Source: an uncultured Christensenellaceae bacterium
GTDB taxonomy: Bacteria; Bacillota; Clostridia; Christensenellales; Borkfalkiaceae
Length of the DNA stretch: 64,000 bases
Assembly (NCBI GenBank): GCA_910588645.1
Contig: CAJUOY010000005.1
Span: 1-64,000 of the forward strand
Direction of reading: 5' to 3'
The notes under the pieces were generated by a model that saw only the letters and a program-made list of their open reading frames with translations, made no database searches and was not told the DNA's origin. Of this stretch, positions 43,833 to 52,800 are shown one piece after another. The position numbers were made by a program, and so were the translations under genes. The stretch's first letter is position 1; every line of letters starts with the position of its first letter.

Positions 43833-45449
43833 ATGGGCATTTTGGCATTTAGCAACCTGTTTCTTGCCAGCGACGGTATCGTAATAGGCCTTGGCGTAGG
43901 TTTAGGCGTAGTCGCCGTTGCTGCTATTGTTATGTTTTTTGTCGGGGGCATGCTCAGGCAAAAAAGCATTGATAAAAAATTGGGTACAGTTCAGGACAGA
44001 ACAAAGAAGATGATCGACGACGCTGCCGCTGAATGTAAATCCATAAAAAAAGAGGCAATTTTAGAAGCAAAGGAACAGGAGCTGCAATTAAGAAACGAGT
44101 TTGAAAAAGAGTGCAGGGAAAAGAAATTCGAACTGCAAAAGCAGGAACAAAGATTGGTTCAGAGGGAAGAGATACTCGACAAAAAGGAAGATATCCTTTT
44201 GAAGCAAAATAATTCTTTGGAACAGCAAAAAAAGGAACTCGTAAACAAAGAAAACGAAGTAAAAAAGACTCAGGAAAAAATCAATCATCAGCACGAATTG
44301 ATGATACAGGAGCTTGAAAAAGTCGCTCAACTGACTAAGGAAGAGGCAAAAAAACAACTTGCCGGCGAAATCCTCGATGATGCCCGTCACGACGTGGCTC
44401 TTCAGGTCAGAAACATTGAGCAGAACGCTAAAGAAGAAGCTACCAATACAGCAAAGAAAATAATATCGCTTGCGGTTCAGCGCTGTGCTGCGGATCACGC
44501 GTCGGAAATAACCGTATCCGTTGTGCCGTTGCCGAGCGATGATATGAAAGCGAGGTTGATCGGCCGCGAGGGAAGAAATATTCGCGCAATAGAAAACGCA
44601 ACGGGTATAGAGTTGATTATCGACGATACTCCCGAAGTAGTAATTTTATCCGGATTTGATCCCGTAAGGCGCGAAGTTGCCCGCTTATCTTTGGAAAAAC
44701 TTATTAACGACGGAAGAATTCATCCTGCAAGAATTGAAGAGACTGTTGAAAAGGTCAGAAAGGAGATGGAGCAGGAGATTAAAAAAGCGGGTGAAGACGC
44801 AATGTACACAGTGAATTTGTACGGCGGATTGCATCCCGAACTGGTTAAACTTTTAGGTCGTTTAAAATACAGGACAAGTTACGGACAGAACGTTTACAAG
44901 CACTCTATAGAAGTTTCTCAGCTTGCAGGACTTATGGCGCAGGAACTCGGACTGGACGTAAATCTTGCCAAACGTGCAGGTCTTTTGCACGATATAGGTA
45001 AGGCTGTAGATCAGGAGCAAGAGGGTACTCACATACAGCTCGGCGCCGATTTAGCTAAGAAATACCGTGAAAGCAACAATGTAATAAACGCTATAGCGGC
45101 TCATCACGGTGACGTGGAGCCCAAGACGATAGAAGCTGTGCTTGTAGCTGCGGCAGATGCAATATCGGGCGCAAGGCCTGGTGCAAGGCGCGAGACAGGC
45201 ACTAACTACGTGAAGAGACTTGAAAGACTTGAATCCATTGCTTCAGGGTTCAAAGGCGTCGATAAGAGCTATGCCATACAGGCAGGCAGAGAAGTGCGCG
45301 TAATTGTTAAGCCCGAACAGATTGACGACGCGCAGACGATGTTTTTAGCAAAGGACATTGCCAAGAAAATCGAAAGTGAATTGGAATATCCCGGACAAAT
45401 TAAAGTTAACGTCATAAGGGAATTCAGGGCATCTGAATTTGCTAAATAA
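43833..45449 (+). CDS. rny: Ribonuclease Y
   Basis: RNase Y is the membrane-bound endonuclease that starts mRNA decay in many Firmicutes. The 538 residues have an N-terminal membrane helix (about 16-40) and a long charged coiled coil (about 45-210). A KH domain follows (about 230-295, with [16 protein letters not shown]), then an HD domain with the catalytic His386-Asp387 (LLHDIGK). ATG 43833 follows AGGAGG; the upstream TTG 43797 is rejected. It is monocistronic. Confidence 0.97.
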   Translation: MGILAFSNLFLASDGIVIGLGVGLGVVAVAAIVMFFVGGMLRQKSIDKKLGTVQDRTKKMIDDAAAECKSIKKEAILEAKEQELQLRNEFEKECREKKFELQKQEQRLVQREEILDKKEDILLKQNNSLEQQKKELVNKENEVKKTQEKINHQHELMIQELEKVAQLTKEEAKKQLAGEILDDARHDVALQVRNIEQNAKEEATNTAKKIISLAVQRCAADHASEITVSVVPLPSDDMKARLIGREGRNIRAIENATGIELIIDDTPEVVILSGFDPVRREVARLSLEKLINDGRIHPARIEETVEKVRKEMEQEIKKAGEDAMYTVNLYGGLHPELVKLLGRLKYRTSYGQNVYKHSIEVSQLAGLMAQELGLDVNLAKRAGLLHDIGKAVDQEQEGTHIQLGADLAKKYRESNNVINAIAAHHGDVEPKTIEAVLVAAADAISGARPGARRETGTNYVKRLERLESIASGFKGVDKSYAIQAGREVRVIVKPEQIDDAQTMFLAKDIAKKIESELEYPGQIKVNVIREFRASEFAK

Positions 45450-45457
45450 CGTAAAAT

Positions 45458-45488
45458 AAAAATCCCCGACATATGTCGGGGATTTTTT
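45458..45488. terminator. Bidirectional terminator between rny and the padR-like gene
   Basis: AAAAATCCCCGACAT/ATGTCGGGGATTTTT (45458-45472 and 45473-45487) is a perfect palindrome with T-tracts on both strands, serving two convergent genes. Confidence 0.85.
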
Positions 45489-45495
45489 AATTATA

Positions 45496-46980
45496 TTACT
45501 TACTTAAAAGGAAGAATACTGTTGAGAATAGAGGAATATTCAGTGCGACAAGCGAAGGAATAATAAATTTAGCTGCTACGTCGCCGACGTTAGCAAAGTT
45601 AACGTTCATTAAAAGCGATACTACAAATATTATTAAAACCGCTATTATTGCCAAAACTACGGTAGTAGTTAAATATGAATGGCTGGCAGGTTTTCTCGTG
45701 CTTTTTCCAAAGTCCGTCGTAGTAAGTATTCCGAATATCAATATTTGCGCTACACCCAACGTAAGTATGACGATTGGATAAGCTATAGAAACGCCCAAGG
45801 TGTCTTTAAAAGCAAGACTTAAAGCAAATTCAACCAACATTACCACAGCGACCAAAAGCGAACTTTTGAAAAGAGCGACACCGCGGTTATATTTCTTTTT
45901 GCGTGAATTGGTTGCAACGTATTCGGAAGAATTTATAATCAATCCGTCTGAAGAAGCTTTTTCGTCCGCGTCTTCGTAAACCGAACTGCGTTTCTTTACG
46001 CGAACCTCTCTTATAGGAGATTGTGTTGCAACGTTTTGAGGCTGCTGTCTTACGGTTCTTACAAACAATCCGTCGATGATATTTTTATAATCGCGTTCGG
46101 TTTCAGGCTTCTTGTTATAGATAAGTTTTTCCGTGTCGATCTCTTCTGCATTCGGGTTAGTCGGTGTCTCTTCACGAGTTGCAACAACAGGTTCGGAAAT
46201 AAGCCTCAAATAGTTTTCGTGCCTGATTCGTTCTTGTTCTAAACGTTCTCTCTCAGAGATTGGATCTTCCTGTCTTTGGGGTTGTAATTGTACCGTTTGC
46301 TCCTGCACGTGTTCAACTGGTATTTGGCGAACAGGTTCGGGATAGATTTCCCTTACAGGCTCAACAGGAACTGTCTGTACGGGAACTTCACGTATAATTA
46401 TTCGCTCCGTTATCGGTGCAGGTCTTTCAGAAAACTCTTCGACTTTGATAATCTGCTCCGGCTTGCTTTCGTCTTCGTATTTTACTTCGCGCGGTTTCTC
46501 TTCGTCGTCCTTAACCGACGGAACGCGTGAAGTGGATGTCTTCAATATTTTGAAATCGACGGGAGTAGGCGCGGGCTTTGAAAAATCAAAGTTTCTGTCC
46601 GATATAAGACTGTCTATAACCGTTCTTGAATATTCCCATTCGCTTTGATTTTTTTCGGTGATTTCTCTGCCGCTGTCCGTGAGCGTGTAGTATTTCCTTC
46701 TGCCGCCGTTGGAAACTTCGTCGGTCTTCCAATATGCATTTATGTAACCTTGGCTTTCAAGACGCTTTAACGCCGAATAAAGGGTGGGTTGTTTTAAACT
46801 ATATTGCCCGTGACTTTTACTTTCTATCTCTTCGATAATTTCATAACCGTATTTATCTCGGTCGTAAAGAGTGCGCAGTATTATAGTATTGATATGTCCC
46901 CTGATAAGGTCGGGACTTATACCGCTTTTAGTTTCCTCTTCGGAAGCAACGTTATCATCTTGTTTAAATTCTTCGTCCAC
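45496..46980 (-). CDS. Membrane-anchored PadR-type transcriptional regulator
   Basis: The 494 residues join three parts. Residues about 24-105 are a PadR winged helix (ILRTLYDRDKYGYEIIEEI, then QPTLYSALKRLESQGYI and GGRRKYYTLTDSGRE). Residues about 125-360 are a low-complexity linker rich in Pro, Val, Glu and Arg, with repeated EPVR/VPV units. Residues about 371-492 form four membrane helices. PadR proteins are normally soluble, 110-180 residues long, and control efflux or stress genes. This form could sense the membrane directly. It is divergent from the thioesterase gene, and a palindromic element lies between them. No signal peptide is present. The three-part reading is clear; the ligand is unknown. 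Confidence 0.85.
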   Translation of the reverse strand: MDEEFKQDDNVASEEETKSGISPDLIRGHINTIILRTLYDRDKYGYEIIEEIESKSHGQYSLKQPTLYSALKRLESQGYINAYWKTDEVSNGGRRKYYTLTDSGREITEKNQSEWEYSRTVIDSLISDRNFDFSKPAPTPVDFKILKTSTSRVPSVKDDEEKPREVKYEDESKPEQIIKVEEFSERPAPITERIIIREVPVQTVPVEPVREIYPEPVRQIPVEHVQEQTVQLQPQRQEDPISERERLEQERIRHENYLRLISEPVVATREETPTNPNAEEIDTEKLIYNKKPETERDYKNIIDGLFVRTVRQQPQNVATQSPIREVRVKKRSSVYEDADEKASSDGLIINSSEYVATNSRKKKYNRGVALFKSSLLVAVVMLVEFALSLAFKDTLGVSIAYPIVILTLGVAQILIFGILTTTDFGKSTRKPASHSYLTTTVVLAIIAVLIIFVVSLLMNVNFANVGDVAAKFIIPSLVALNIPLFSTVFFLLSK

Positions 46981-47053
46981 GGTTTTAAACCTCCGTATTT
47001 TGTTTTATTTTATCACAATTTTAAATATAAGTCAACAGTTTTAAAAATTTAAG

Positions 47054-47087
47054 AAGTACTATGTCACACATATTTACCTAAAATTGC
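47054..47087 (+). repeat. 34-bp shared intergenic element, copy 2
   Basis: The core TATGT-CAC-ACATA (47060-47072) is a perfect 5-3-5 palindrome and is followed by TAAAATTG. It matches 7431-7464 at about 26 of 34 positions. It lies between the padR-like gene and the thioesterase gene, just upstream of the latter's promoter. TATGT/ACATA half sites resemble known PadR operator halves, but spacing differs. Confidence 0.55.
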
Positions 47088-47094
47088 CAATTTG

Positions 47095-47124
47095 TTGGAC
47101 AAATAACAAAATACTTGTTAAAAT
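47095..47124 (+). promoter_or_regulatory. Promoter of the thioesterase gene
   Basis: TTGGAC (47095-47100) and TAAAAT (47119-47124) with a TG extension are 18 bp apart. An AAGGTG ribosome site precedes the ATG. Confidence 0.5.
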
Positions 47125-47155
47125 TAATGTAATCTGTTTTTAAGGTGAAAATTAT

Positions 47156-47887
47156 ATGTATCGTCACAAGAAAGTTTACGAAATAAAATATACGGATGCA
47201 GACGCTTACGACAATCTTAAATTATCTTCGCTGTTATCCTATATGGAGGAGAGCGCTTGTCTGTCCGCGGATGAACTGGGTTTCGGTTACGATGACATTG
47301 CTCCGCTTAATATAGGCTTTATGGTTGTAAATTGGTATACGGAGTTTACTCGGCCGATAAAGCTCGGGGACAAGCTAGAAATTCACACGTGGCCGTTAAA
47401 GGTAAATAAAATTATTATTTTTAGAGATTTTGAATTTTTTATCGGCGGAGAAAAGGTAGGTGTAGGTACGGCGCGTTGGTGTATGTTTGATACCGTTACT
47501 TTTTCGGTATTGCCCACGGGAGCGTTTTTCAAGGAGGGCGCGTGCGACGGCTATAATACGGAGCGAAGTATAGACTTTAAAAATTGGAAAATTCCGCACA
47601 TCGGCGACAGCGGTTGCGTTTATTCAAAGGTTATAAAGTATTCCGACTACGACCATTATTTCCACGTAAATAATACGAAATACGCCGACTTTTCTATGGA
47701 TGTTTTTTCTGTGGAAGAGCTTAAAGGAAAGTACGTTAAATCTATGCAGATAACGTATGTCAAGCAATGTAAATATGGTGAAAAACTTGATTTTTACAGA
47801 AATGATTGCGGAAGTTATACCATCATAGAAGGTAGAGTCGGTGATGAAATTCGAGTTCAAATGAAGGTTGAATTCGATGTTTTATGA
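47156..47887 (+). CDS. Acyl-ACP thioesterase
   Basis: This 243-residue protein is a double hotdog acyl-ACP thioesterase of the bacterial FatA/FatB-like family. It releases free fatty acids from acyl carrier protein. Typical segments are EIKYTDADAYDNLKLSSLLSYME, the WYTEFTRPIKLGDKLEI strand set and, in the second hotdog, YSDYDHYFHVNNTKYADF with the catalytic Asn/His region. There is no signal peptide. It overlaps the metallopeptidase gene by 11 bp. The divergent membrane-bound regulator raises the idea that fatty-acid or membrane state controls this gene; that is inference. Confidence 0.88.
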   Translation: MYRHKKVYEIKYTDADAYDNLKLSSLLSYMEESACLSADELGFGYDDIAPLNIGFMVVNWYTEFTRPIKLGDKLEIHTWPLKVNKIIIFRDFEFFIGGEKVGVGTARWCMFDTVTFSVLPTGAFFKEGACDGYNTERSIDFKNWKIPHIGDSGCVYSKVIKYSDYDHYFHVNNTKYADFSMDVFSVEELKGKYVKSMQITYVKQCKYGEKLDFYRNDCGSYTIIEGRVGDEIRVQMKVEFDVL

Positions 47888-48512
47888 CGTAGTTTACGGT
47901 CGTCGTAAAAGCATTTCTATAAGCGTTTCGGATAGTAATGAAATAACGGTAAGGTGTCCTAACGGTACTCGAAAATTGGTAATCGAAGAGCTTGTTTTAA
48001 AAAAGGCAAATTGGATAAACGGAGTTATTTCTCAAAATGAAGAAAAGCTCGGACGGTGGAAAGATATCCGCAATTTTGAAAGTGTTTTGGTTTGGGGTGA
48101 AAGACGTCTGTTGGCTGTAGGCGCAGACTCGAATGAGATCGACGATACTTGCGTGAAGTTAAAAAATATTAAAAGCATTGGCAAGTTATTTATTAAAACA
48201 TATGAAAACTATTTTCTCAATAAAGTTAAAGAGATTGCTTTAAGGTGCGGGTTTGAATTTGCAGGATTAGAGATCAGGGACTATAAGTCTCGCTGGGCTT
48301 GTTGTACGGGCGATAATAATCTTAAATTCAGTTATAAGCTTATGATGTTGCCGGAAAGGCTTGCTGAATATGTGATAATACACGAACTATGCCATACCAT
48401 ATACCACAACCATTCGCAAAGTTTTTGGCTGTTGGTTAAAAAGTTTGTGCCCGATTTAAAAAAATTAAAATCGGAATTAAACGAATATAATTTTATAACA
48501 AGATTGTATTAA
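47877..48512 (+). CDS. YgjP-like zinc metallopeptidase (DUF45)
   Basis: The 211-residue protein has the zinc motif His169-Glu170-Leu-Cys-His173 with the third ligand His179 in HNHSQSFW, typical of the YgjP/WLM family. An N-terminal beta-rich part (YDVVYGRRKSISISVSDSNEITVRCP) is also typical. ATG 47877 with AAGG 9 bp upstream is chosen; TTG 47868 is less likely. It overlaps the thioesterase gene, so it is probably cotranslated. Its substrate is unknown. No terminator is visible after it. Confidence 0.85.
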   Translation: MFYDVVYGRRKSISISVSDSNEITVRCPNGTRKLVIEELVLKKANWINGVISQNEEKLGRWKDIRNFESVLVWGERRLLAVGADSNEIDDTCVKLKNIKSIGKLFIKTYENYFLNKVKEIALRCGFEFAGLEIRDYKSRWACCTGDNNLKFSYKLMMLPERLAEYVIIHELCHTIYHNHSQSFWLLVKKFVPDLKKLKSELNEYNFITRLY

Positions 48513-48516
48513 ATAC

Positions 48517-48545
48517 TTGACTTGACGATAAGGCTGTTATATAAT
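48517..48545 (+). promoter_or_regulatory. carAB promoter
   Basis: TTGACT (48517-48522) and TATAAT (48540-48545) are 17 bp apart, giving a leader of about 180 nt before carA. Confidence 0.75.
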
Positions 48546-48563
48546 TTATAAGGTTACGGAAAT

Positions 48564-48677
48564 ATGAAAGCAATTTTATTTGTAAAAAGGGCGTCGGCCT
48601 TAAAAATCAAGTCTTTCAACGTCGGAAATTTTGCCGGCGAAAATGTCCGTTTTAATAATTTTGTTTCGATTGGCTGA
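48564..48677 (+). CDS. Possible 37-codon leader peptide of the carAB attenuator
   Basis: ATG 48564 opens 37 codons ending at TGA 48675-48677. The peptide begins MKAILFVKRASALKIK and ends NNFVSIG. The upstream ribosome site is weak (GTTACGGA). The stop lies in the left arm of the terminator hairpin, and codons 14-18 overlap the upstream near-copy of the right arm. That places a translating ribosome where it could decide folding. The codons are not rich in one amino acid, so classic amino-acid attenuation is not evident. It could also be chance. Confidence 0.35.
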   Translation: MKAILFVKRASALKIKSFNVGNFAGENVRFNNFVSIG

Positions 48678-48702
48678 TTTATTTTAAATCAGTCTTTCTT
48701 TT
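48604..48702 (+). promoter_or_regulatory. carAB leader attenuator
   Basis: GGCTGATTT (48672-48680) pairs with AAATCAGTC (48686-48694, one G-U), followed by TTTCTTTT: a terminator before carA. A near-copy of the right arm, AAATCAAGTCTTTC, lies at 48604-48617 (right arm: AAATCAGTCTTTC at 48686-48698). It could pair instead with the left arm and prevent termination. A further hairpin CGTCGG/CCGGCG lies between. No PyrR-type anti-antiterminator consensus was recognised. Confidence 0.55.
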
Positions 48703-48731
48703 AGTCAGAAAAAATTTTTAAAGGTGCATAA

Positions 48732-49802
48732 ATGAAAAAAGCCTACATTACATTGCAAAACGGAAAAACTTTTCAGGGTATGCGGTTCGGCGCCGAAGGC
48801 GATACGGTCGGAGAACTTGTTTTTACTACGGGTATGACCGGGTATGTCGAGACGCTTACCGATCCCAGCTATTACGGACAAATAGTTGTACAGACTTTTC
48901 CTCTGATAGGAAATTACGGTATAATGAAAGCCGATCAGGAAAGTAAAAAACCGTGGGTTACGGCTTATATAGTCAGAGAAAAGTGCGACGAGCCTTCAAA
49001 TTTCAGATCTGAGGGCGCGCTTGATGAATTTTTAAAGGCAAATAACGTAATTGGTATATACGGAATAGACACTCGTGAACTTACTAAAACGGTAAGAGAA
49101 GCGGGCGTAATGAACGCAGCCATTACGTCGAAGCCATTGAAAGATTTTGGCGAAATTAAAAAGTATGCCATACAGAATGCGGTTGCGGGCGTAACAAGCG
49201 ATCAAATAGTTTACAGCGGTTCTCCCGACGGTCTGAGAATTGCCGTTTGGGATTTCGGTGCCAAAGAGAATATTACCCGCGAGCTTGTAAAAAGAGGCTG
49301 TTATTGTATCAAAGTGCCGGCATATTACACTGCCGAGCAGATACTCGCACTTAATCCCGATGGTTTAATGCTTACTAACGGTCCAGGGGATCCTGCGGAA
49401 AATATCGAAATAATAGAAAATCTTAAAAAAATTGCCGGCAAGGTTCCTATTTTCGGAATTTGTCTCGGACACCAACTTTTTGCCTTGGCAATGGGCGGAA
49501 AGACAAGGAAAATGAAGTACGGACACCGTGGCGCTAACCAGCCCGTCAAAGAGCTTGCAACCGGCAGAGTTTATATTACCAGTCAAAATCACGGATATGA
49601 GGTTGTTTCTTCGAGTTTAGCGGGTGCGGGCGATCTCAGTTTTGTAAACGTAAACGACAACACTTGCGAGGGTGTGGAATATCCTCATTTGAATGCTTAT
49701 ACGGTTCAGTTCCACCCGGAATCGTGCGGCGGCTCGCGCGACGCGGTATTCCTTTTTGACAGATTTATTAAAAACGTTAAGGAGAACAAGTTCAATGCCT
49801 AA
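48732..49802 (+). CDS. carA: Carbamoyl-phosphate synthase, small (glutaminase) subunit
   Basis: CarA hydrolyses glutamine and passes ammonia to CarB for carbamoyl phosphate, used for pyrimidines and arginine. The 356 residues have the N-terminal CarA domain (FTTGMTGYVETLTDPSYYGQ) and a class I glutaminase. The glutaminase has the nucleophile in FGICLGHQLFALAMGG and the HPES motif (QFHPESCGG). AAAGGTG precedes the ATG. carB overlaps its end by 8 bp. No pyr or arg genes lie in the window. Confidence 0.98.
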   Translation: MKKAYITLQNGKTFQGMRFGAEGDTVGELVFTTGMTGYVETLTDPSYYGQIVVQTFPLIGNYGIMKADQESKKPWVTAYIVREKCDEPSNFRSEGALDEFLKANNVIGIYGIDTRELTKTVREAGVMNAAITSKPLKDFGEIKKYAIQNAVAGVTSDQIVYSGSPDGLRIAVWDFGAKENITRELVKRGCYCIKVPAYYTAEQILALNPDGLMLTNGPGDPAENIEIIENLKKIAGKVPIFGICLGHQLFALAMGGKTRKMKYGHRGANQPVKELATGRVYITSQNHGYEVVSSSLAGAGDLSFVNVNDNTCEGVEYPHLNAYTVQFHPESCGGSRDAVFLFDRFIKNVKENKFNA

Positions 49803-52800
49803 GAGAGAAGATATAAAAAAGGTACTAGTTATCGGTTCAGGCCCGATTATAATTGGACAGGCAGCAGAATTTGACTATGCTGGAGCGCAGGCTTGCCGTG
49901 TAATGAAAGACGCAGGCGTAAATGTTGTTCTCTGCAATTCCAACCCCGCAACAATTATGACTGATAAAGCTCTTGCGGATGAAATTTATCTCGAACCCTT
50001 GACGGTAGATACTCTTAAAAGAATAATTATCAAGGAAAAGCCCGACAGCCTTTTGGCTTCACTCGGTGGGCAGACGGGGCTTACGTTGGGATGTCAGTTG
50101 GCAAAGAGTGGTTTTTTAAGCGAACACGGCGTAAAGCTTATAGGCGTAAATCTTGATTCTATCGATCGTGCGGAAGACCGAGAGCTGTTTAAAGAGACAA
50201 TGCAGAAAATCAATCAGCCCGTCGTTCCTTCCGATATTGCTTATACCGTTGACGAATGCGTATCTATTGCGCAGAAGATTGGATACCCCGTAATTGTTCG
50301 CCCTGCATATACGCTTGGCGGCGCGGGCGGCGGCGTGGCAAATGACGAGTCGGAGTTAAGACTTATTTCCCACAACGGGCTTATGTTATCGCCTATTACG
50401 CAGGTTCTTATTGAAAAGTACATAGGCGGTTGGAAGGAAATCGAGTTTGAAGTTTTGCGCGACTGTGTGGGGAACGTACTGACAGTGTGTTCTATGGAAA
50501 ACTTTGATCCCGTGGGTATTCATACCGGGGACTCTATCGTTATTGCGCCTGCCGTTACTTTATCGGATAAGGAATATCAGATGCTGCGTACCGCGGCTCT
50601 CGATATAATAACTGAATTGAAGATAGAGGGCGGGTGTAACTGTCAGTTTGCTCTGAATCCCGACTCTTTCGAGTATGCGGTTATCGAAGTAAATCCCCGT
50701 GTTTCAAGGTCATCCGCGCTTGCGTCCAAGGCAACGGGGTTCCCTATAGCAAAAGTTTCTTCTAAAATAGCTTTGGGCTATACTCTCGATGAAATTAAAA
50801 ACGACGTTACGGGCACGACGTACGCCTGTTTCGAACCTACGATAGACTACGTGGTTGTCAAGCTTCCCAAATGGCCGTTTGATAAATTCCTGTATGCGCA
50901 GAGAATTTTGGGCACGCGTATGAAAGCTACCGGCGAAGTTATGTCGATGGGAACGAATTTCGAAACGGCGATTATGAAGGCTGTTCGCGGTGCAGAGATC
51001 TCTACGGATACGCTTAATTTGCCTAAACTCGCGGCGCTTAGCGACGAAGAGATTTATTCGAGACTTGGTGAAATGACCGACGAGAGACTGTTCGTAGTCT
51101 ATCAGGCAATAAAACGCGGTGTAAGTGCAGACGATATATTCAATATAACCAAGATCGACAGGTGGTTTTTAAGTAAACTTAAAAAGCTTTCCGATTATGA
51201 GAGTGAAATTGAGGGGGGCGCTATTTCGCGCGATCAATATCTCAGAGGAAAGAAGTTGGGCTATTCCGATAGGGCGTTAGAAAAAATATCGGGGCATAAA
51301 GTTCCCATGCACAGGAACGCCGTATTTAAAATGGTAGATACCTGTGCTGCAGAATTTGCGGCTAAGACGCCCTATTTCTATTCGACGTATGACGAAAAGG
51401 AGCACGACGAGGCGAAGCCCTTTGTAGCCAACAGTACGAAAAAGAGAATAGTGGTAATAGGTTCTGGCCCAATTCGTATAGGACAGGGAATCGAGTTCGA
51501 CTATTCTTCCGTTCACTGCGTATGGGCTTTAAAGCGTATGGGATATGAGGTAGTTATTATCAATAACAACCCTGAAACTGTTTCGACCGATTTCGATACT
51601 GCGGACAGGCTCTATTTCGAAGCTCTTACTCCGGAAGACGTGCAAAACGTTCTGGATATAGAAAAACCTTACGGGGTTGTTATTACGTTCGGCGGGCAGA
51701 CTGCAATTAAGCTTTGTTCGTATCTCGACAAAAAGGGAGTGCGCATATTGGGTACTCCTGCTGACAGTGTTGATTTGGCGGAGGACAGAGAGCGTTTCGA
51801 CGCATTATTGGAGCAGTTCGGAATTGCCCGTCCTAAGGGCCTCACCGTTATGAATAAAGAGGACGCCGTGGCTGCGGCGGAAAAGCTTGGTTATCCTGTA
51901 CTTTTAAGACCTTCATACGTCATAGGCGGACAGAATATGACCATTGCGTTTACTCAAAATGATATTGAACGTTATATGGACGTAATATTGGCGCAGAAGA
52001 TCGAAAATCCCGTGCTTTGCGATAAATATCTTATGGGAACAGAGCTTGAAGTTGACGCAATTTCGGATGGTGTGGACGTTCTGATCCCCGGAATAATGCA
52101 ACATATCGAGCGCGCAGGCGTTCACAGCGGAGACTCAATAGCGGTTTATCCTCCGTATAATCTCAGCGACGCTATGCTTAAAAAGGTTGTAGATATTTCT
52201 ACTAAACTTGCTATATCTCTTAAAACAAAGGGGCTTATAAACATTCAGTATCTGATTTATCAGAACGAGCTATACGTTATAGAAGTTAATCCCCGCGCGT
52301 CGAGAACAATACCCTATATTTCCAAAGTTACTGGCGTGCCTATGGTTGATCTTGCAACCAAAATACTTATGGGCGGTAAACTTAAAAAACTGGGTTACGG
52401 TACGGGACTTTATCCCAATTCGCCCTATGTTGCAGTAAAAGTTCCCGTATTTTCTTTCGAAAAATTGAACGACGTCAATTCTCAGCTTGGGCCTGAAATG
52501 AAATCTACGGGCGAAGTTCTCGGAATAGGTAAAACTATTGAAGAGGCGCTTTTTAAAGGACTTGTTTCTGCGGGATTTAATATGAAGCATCCAACGAAAC
52601 AAAAGCCTGCCGGTATTTACTTTACCATAAACGATCAGGATAAGCCTGAAATAATCAATATTGTCAAGAAGTTTGCGGATTTGGGACTCAATCTGTACGC
52701 TACAAAAGGTACGGCAGACGTAATAAGAAGTCTCGGCCTTGAATGTACGGATGTTTCCAGACTTTCCTCAAACGAAGAAATTTTCAAACTTATGGACGAG

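Noticed and set aside
49693..49794. 34-codon upstream extension of carB
   Set aside because: It runs inside carA in another frame and has no ribosome site; AAGGAG with ATG 49795 gives the standard CarB start MPKRED.
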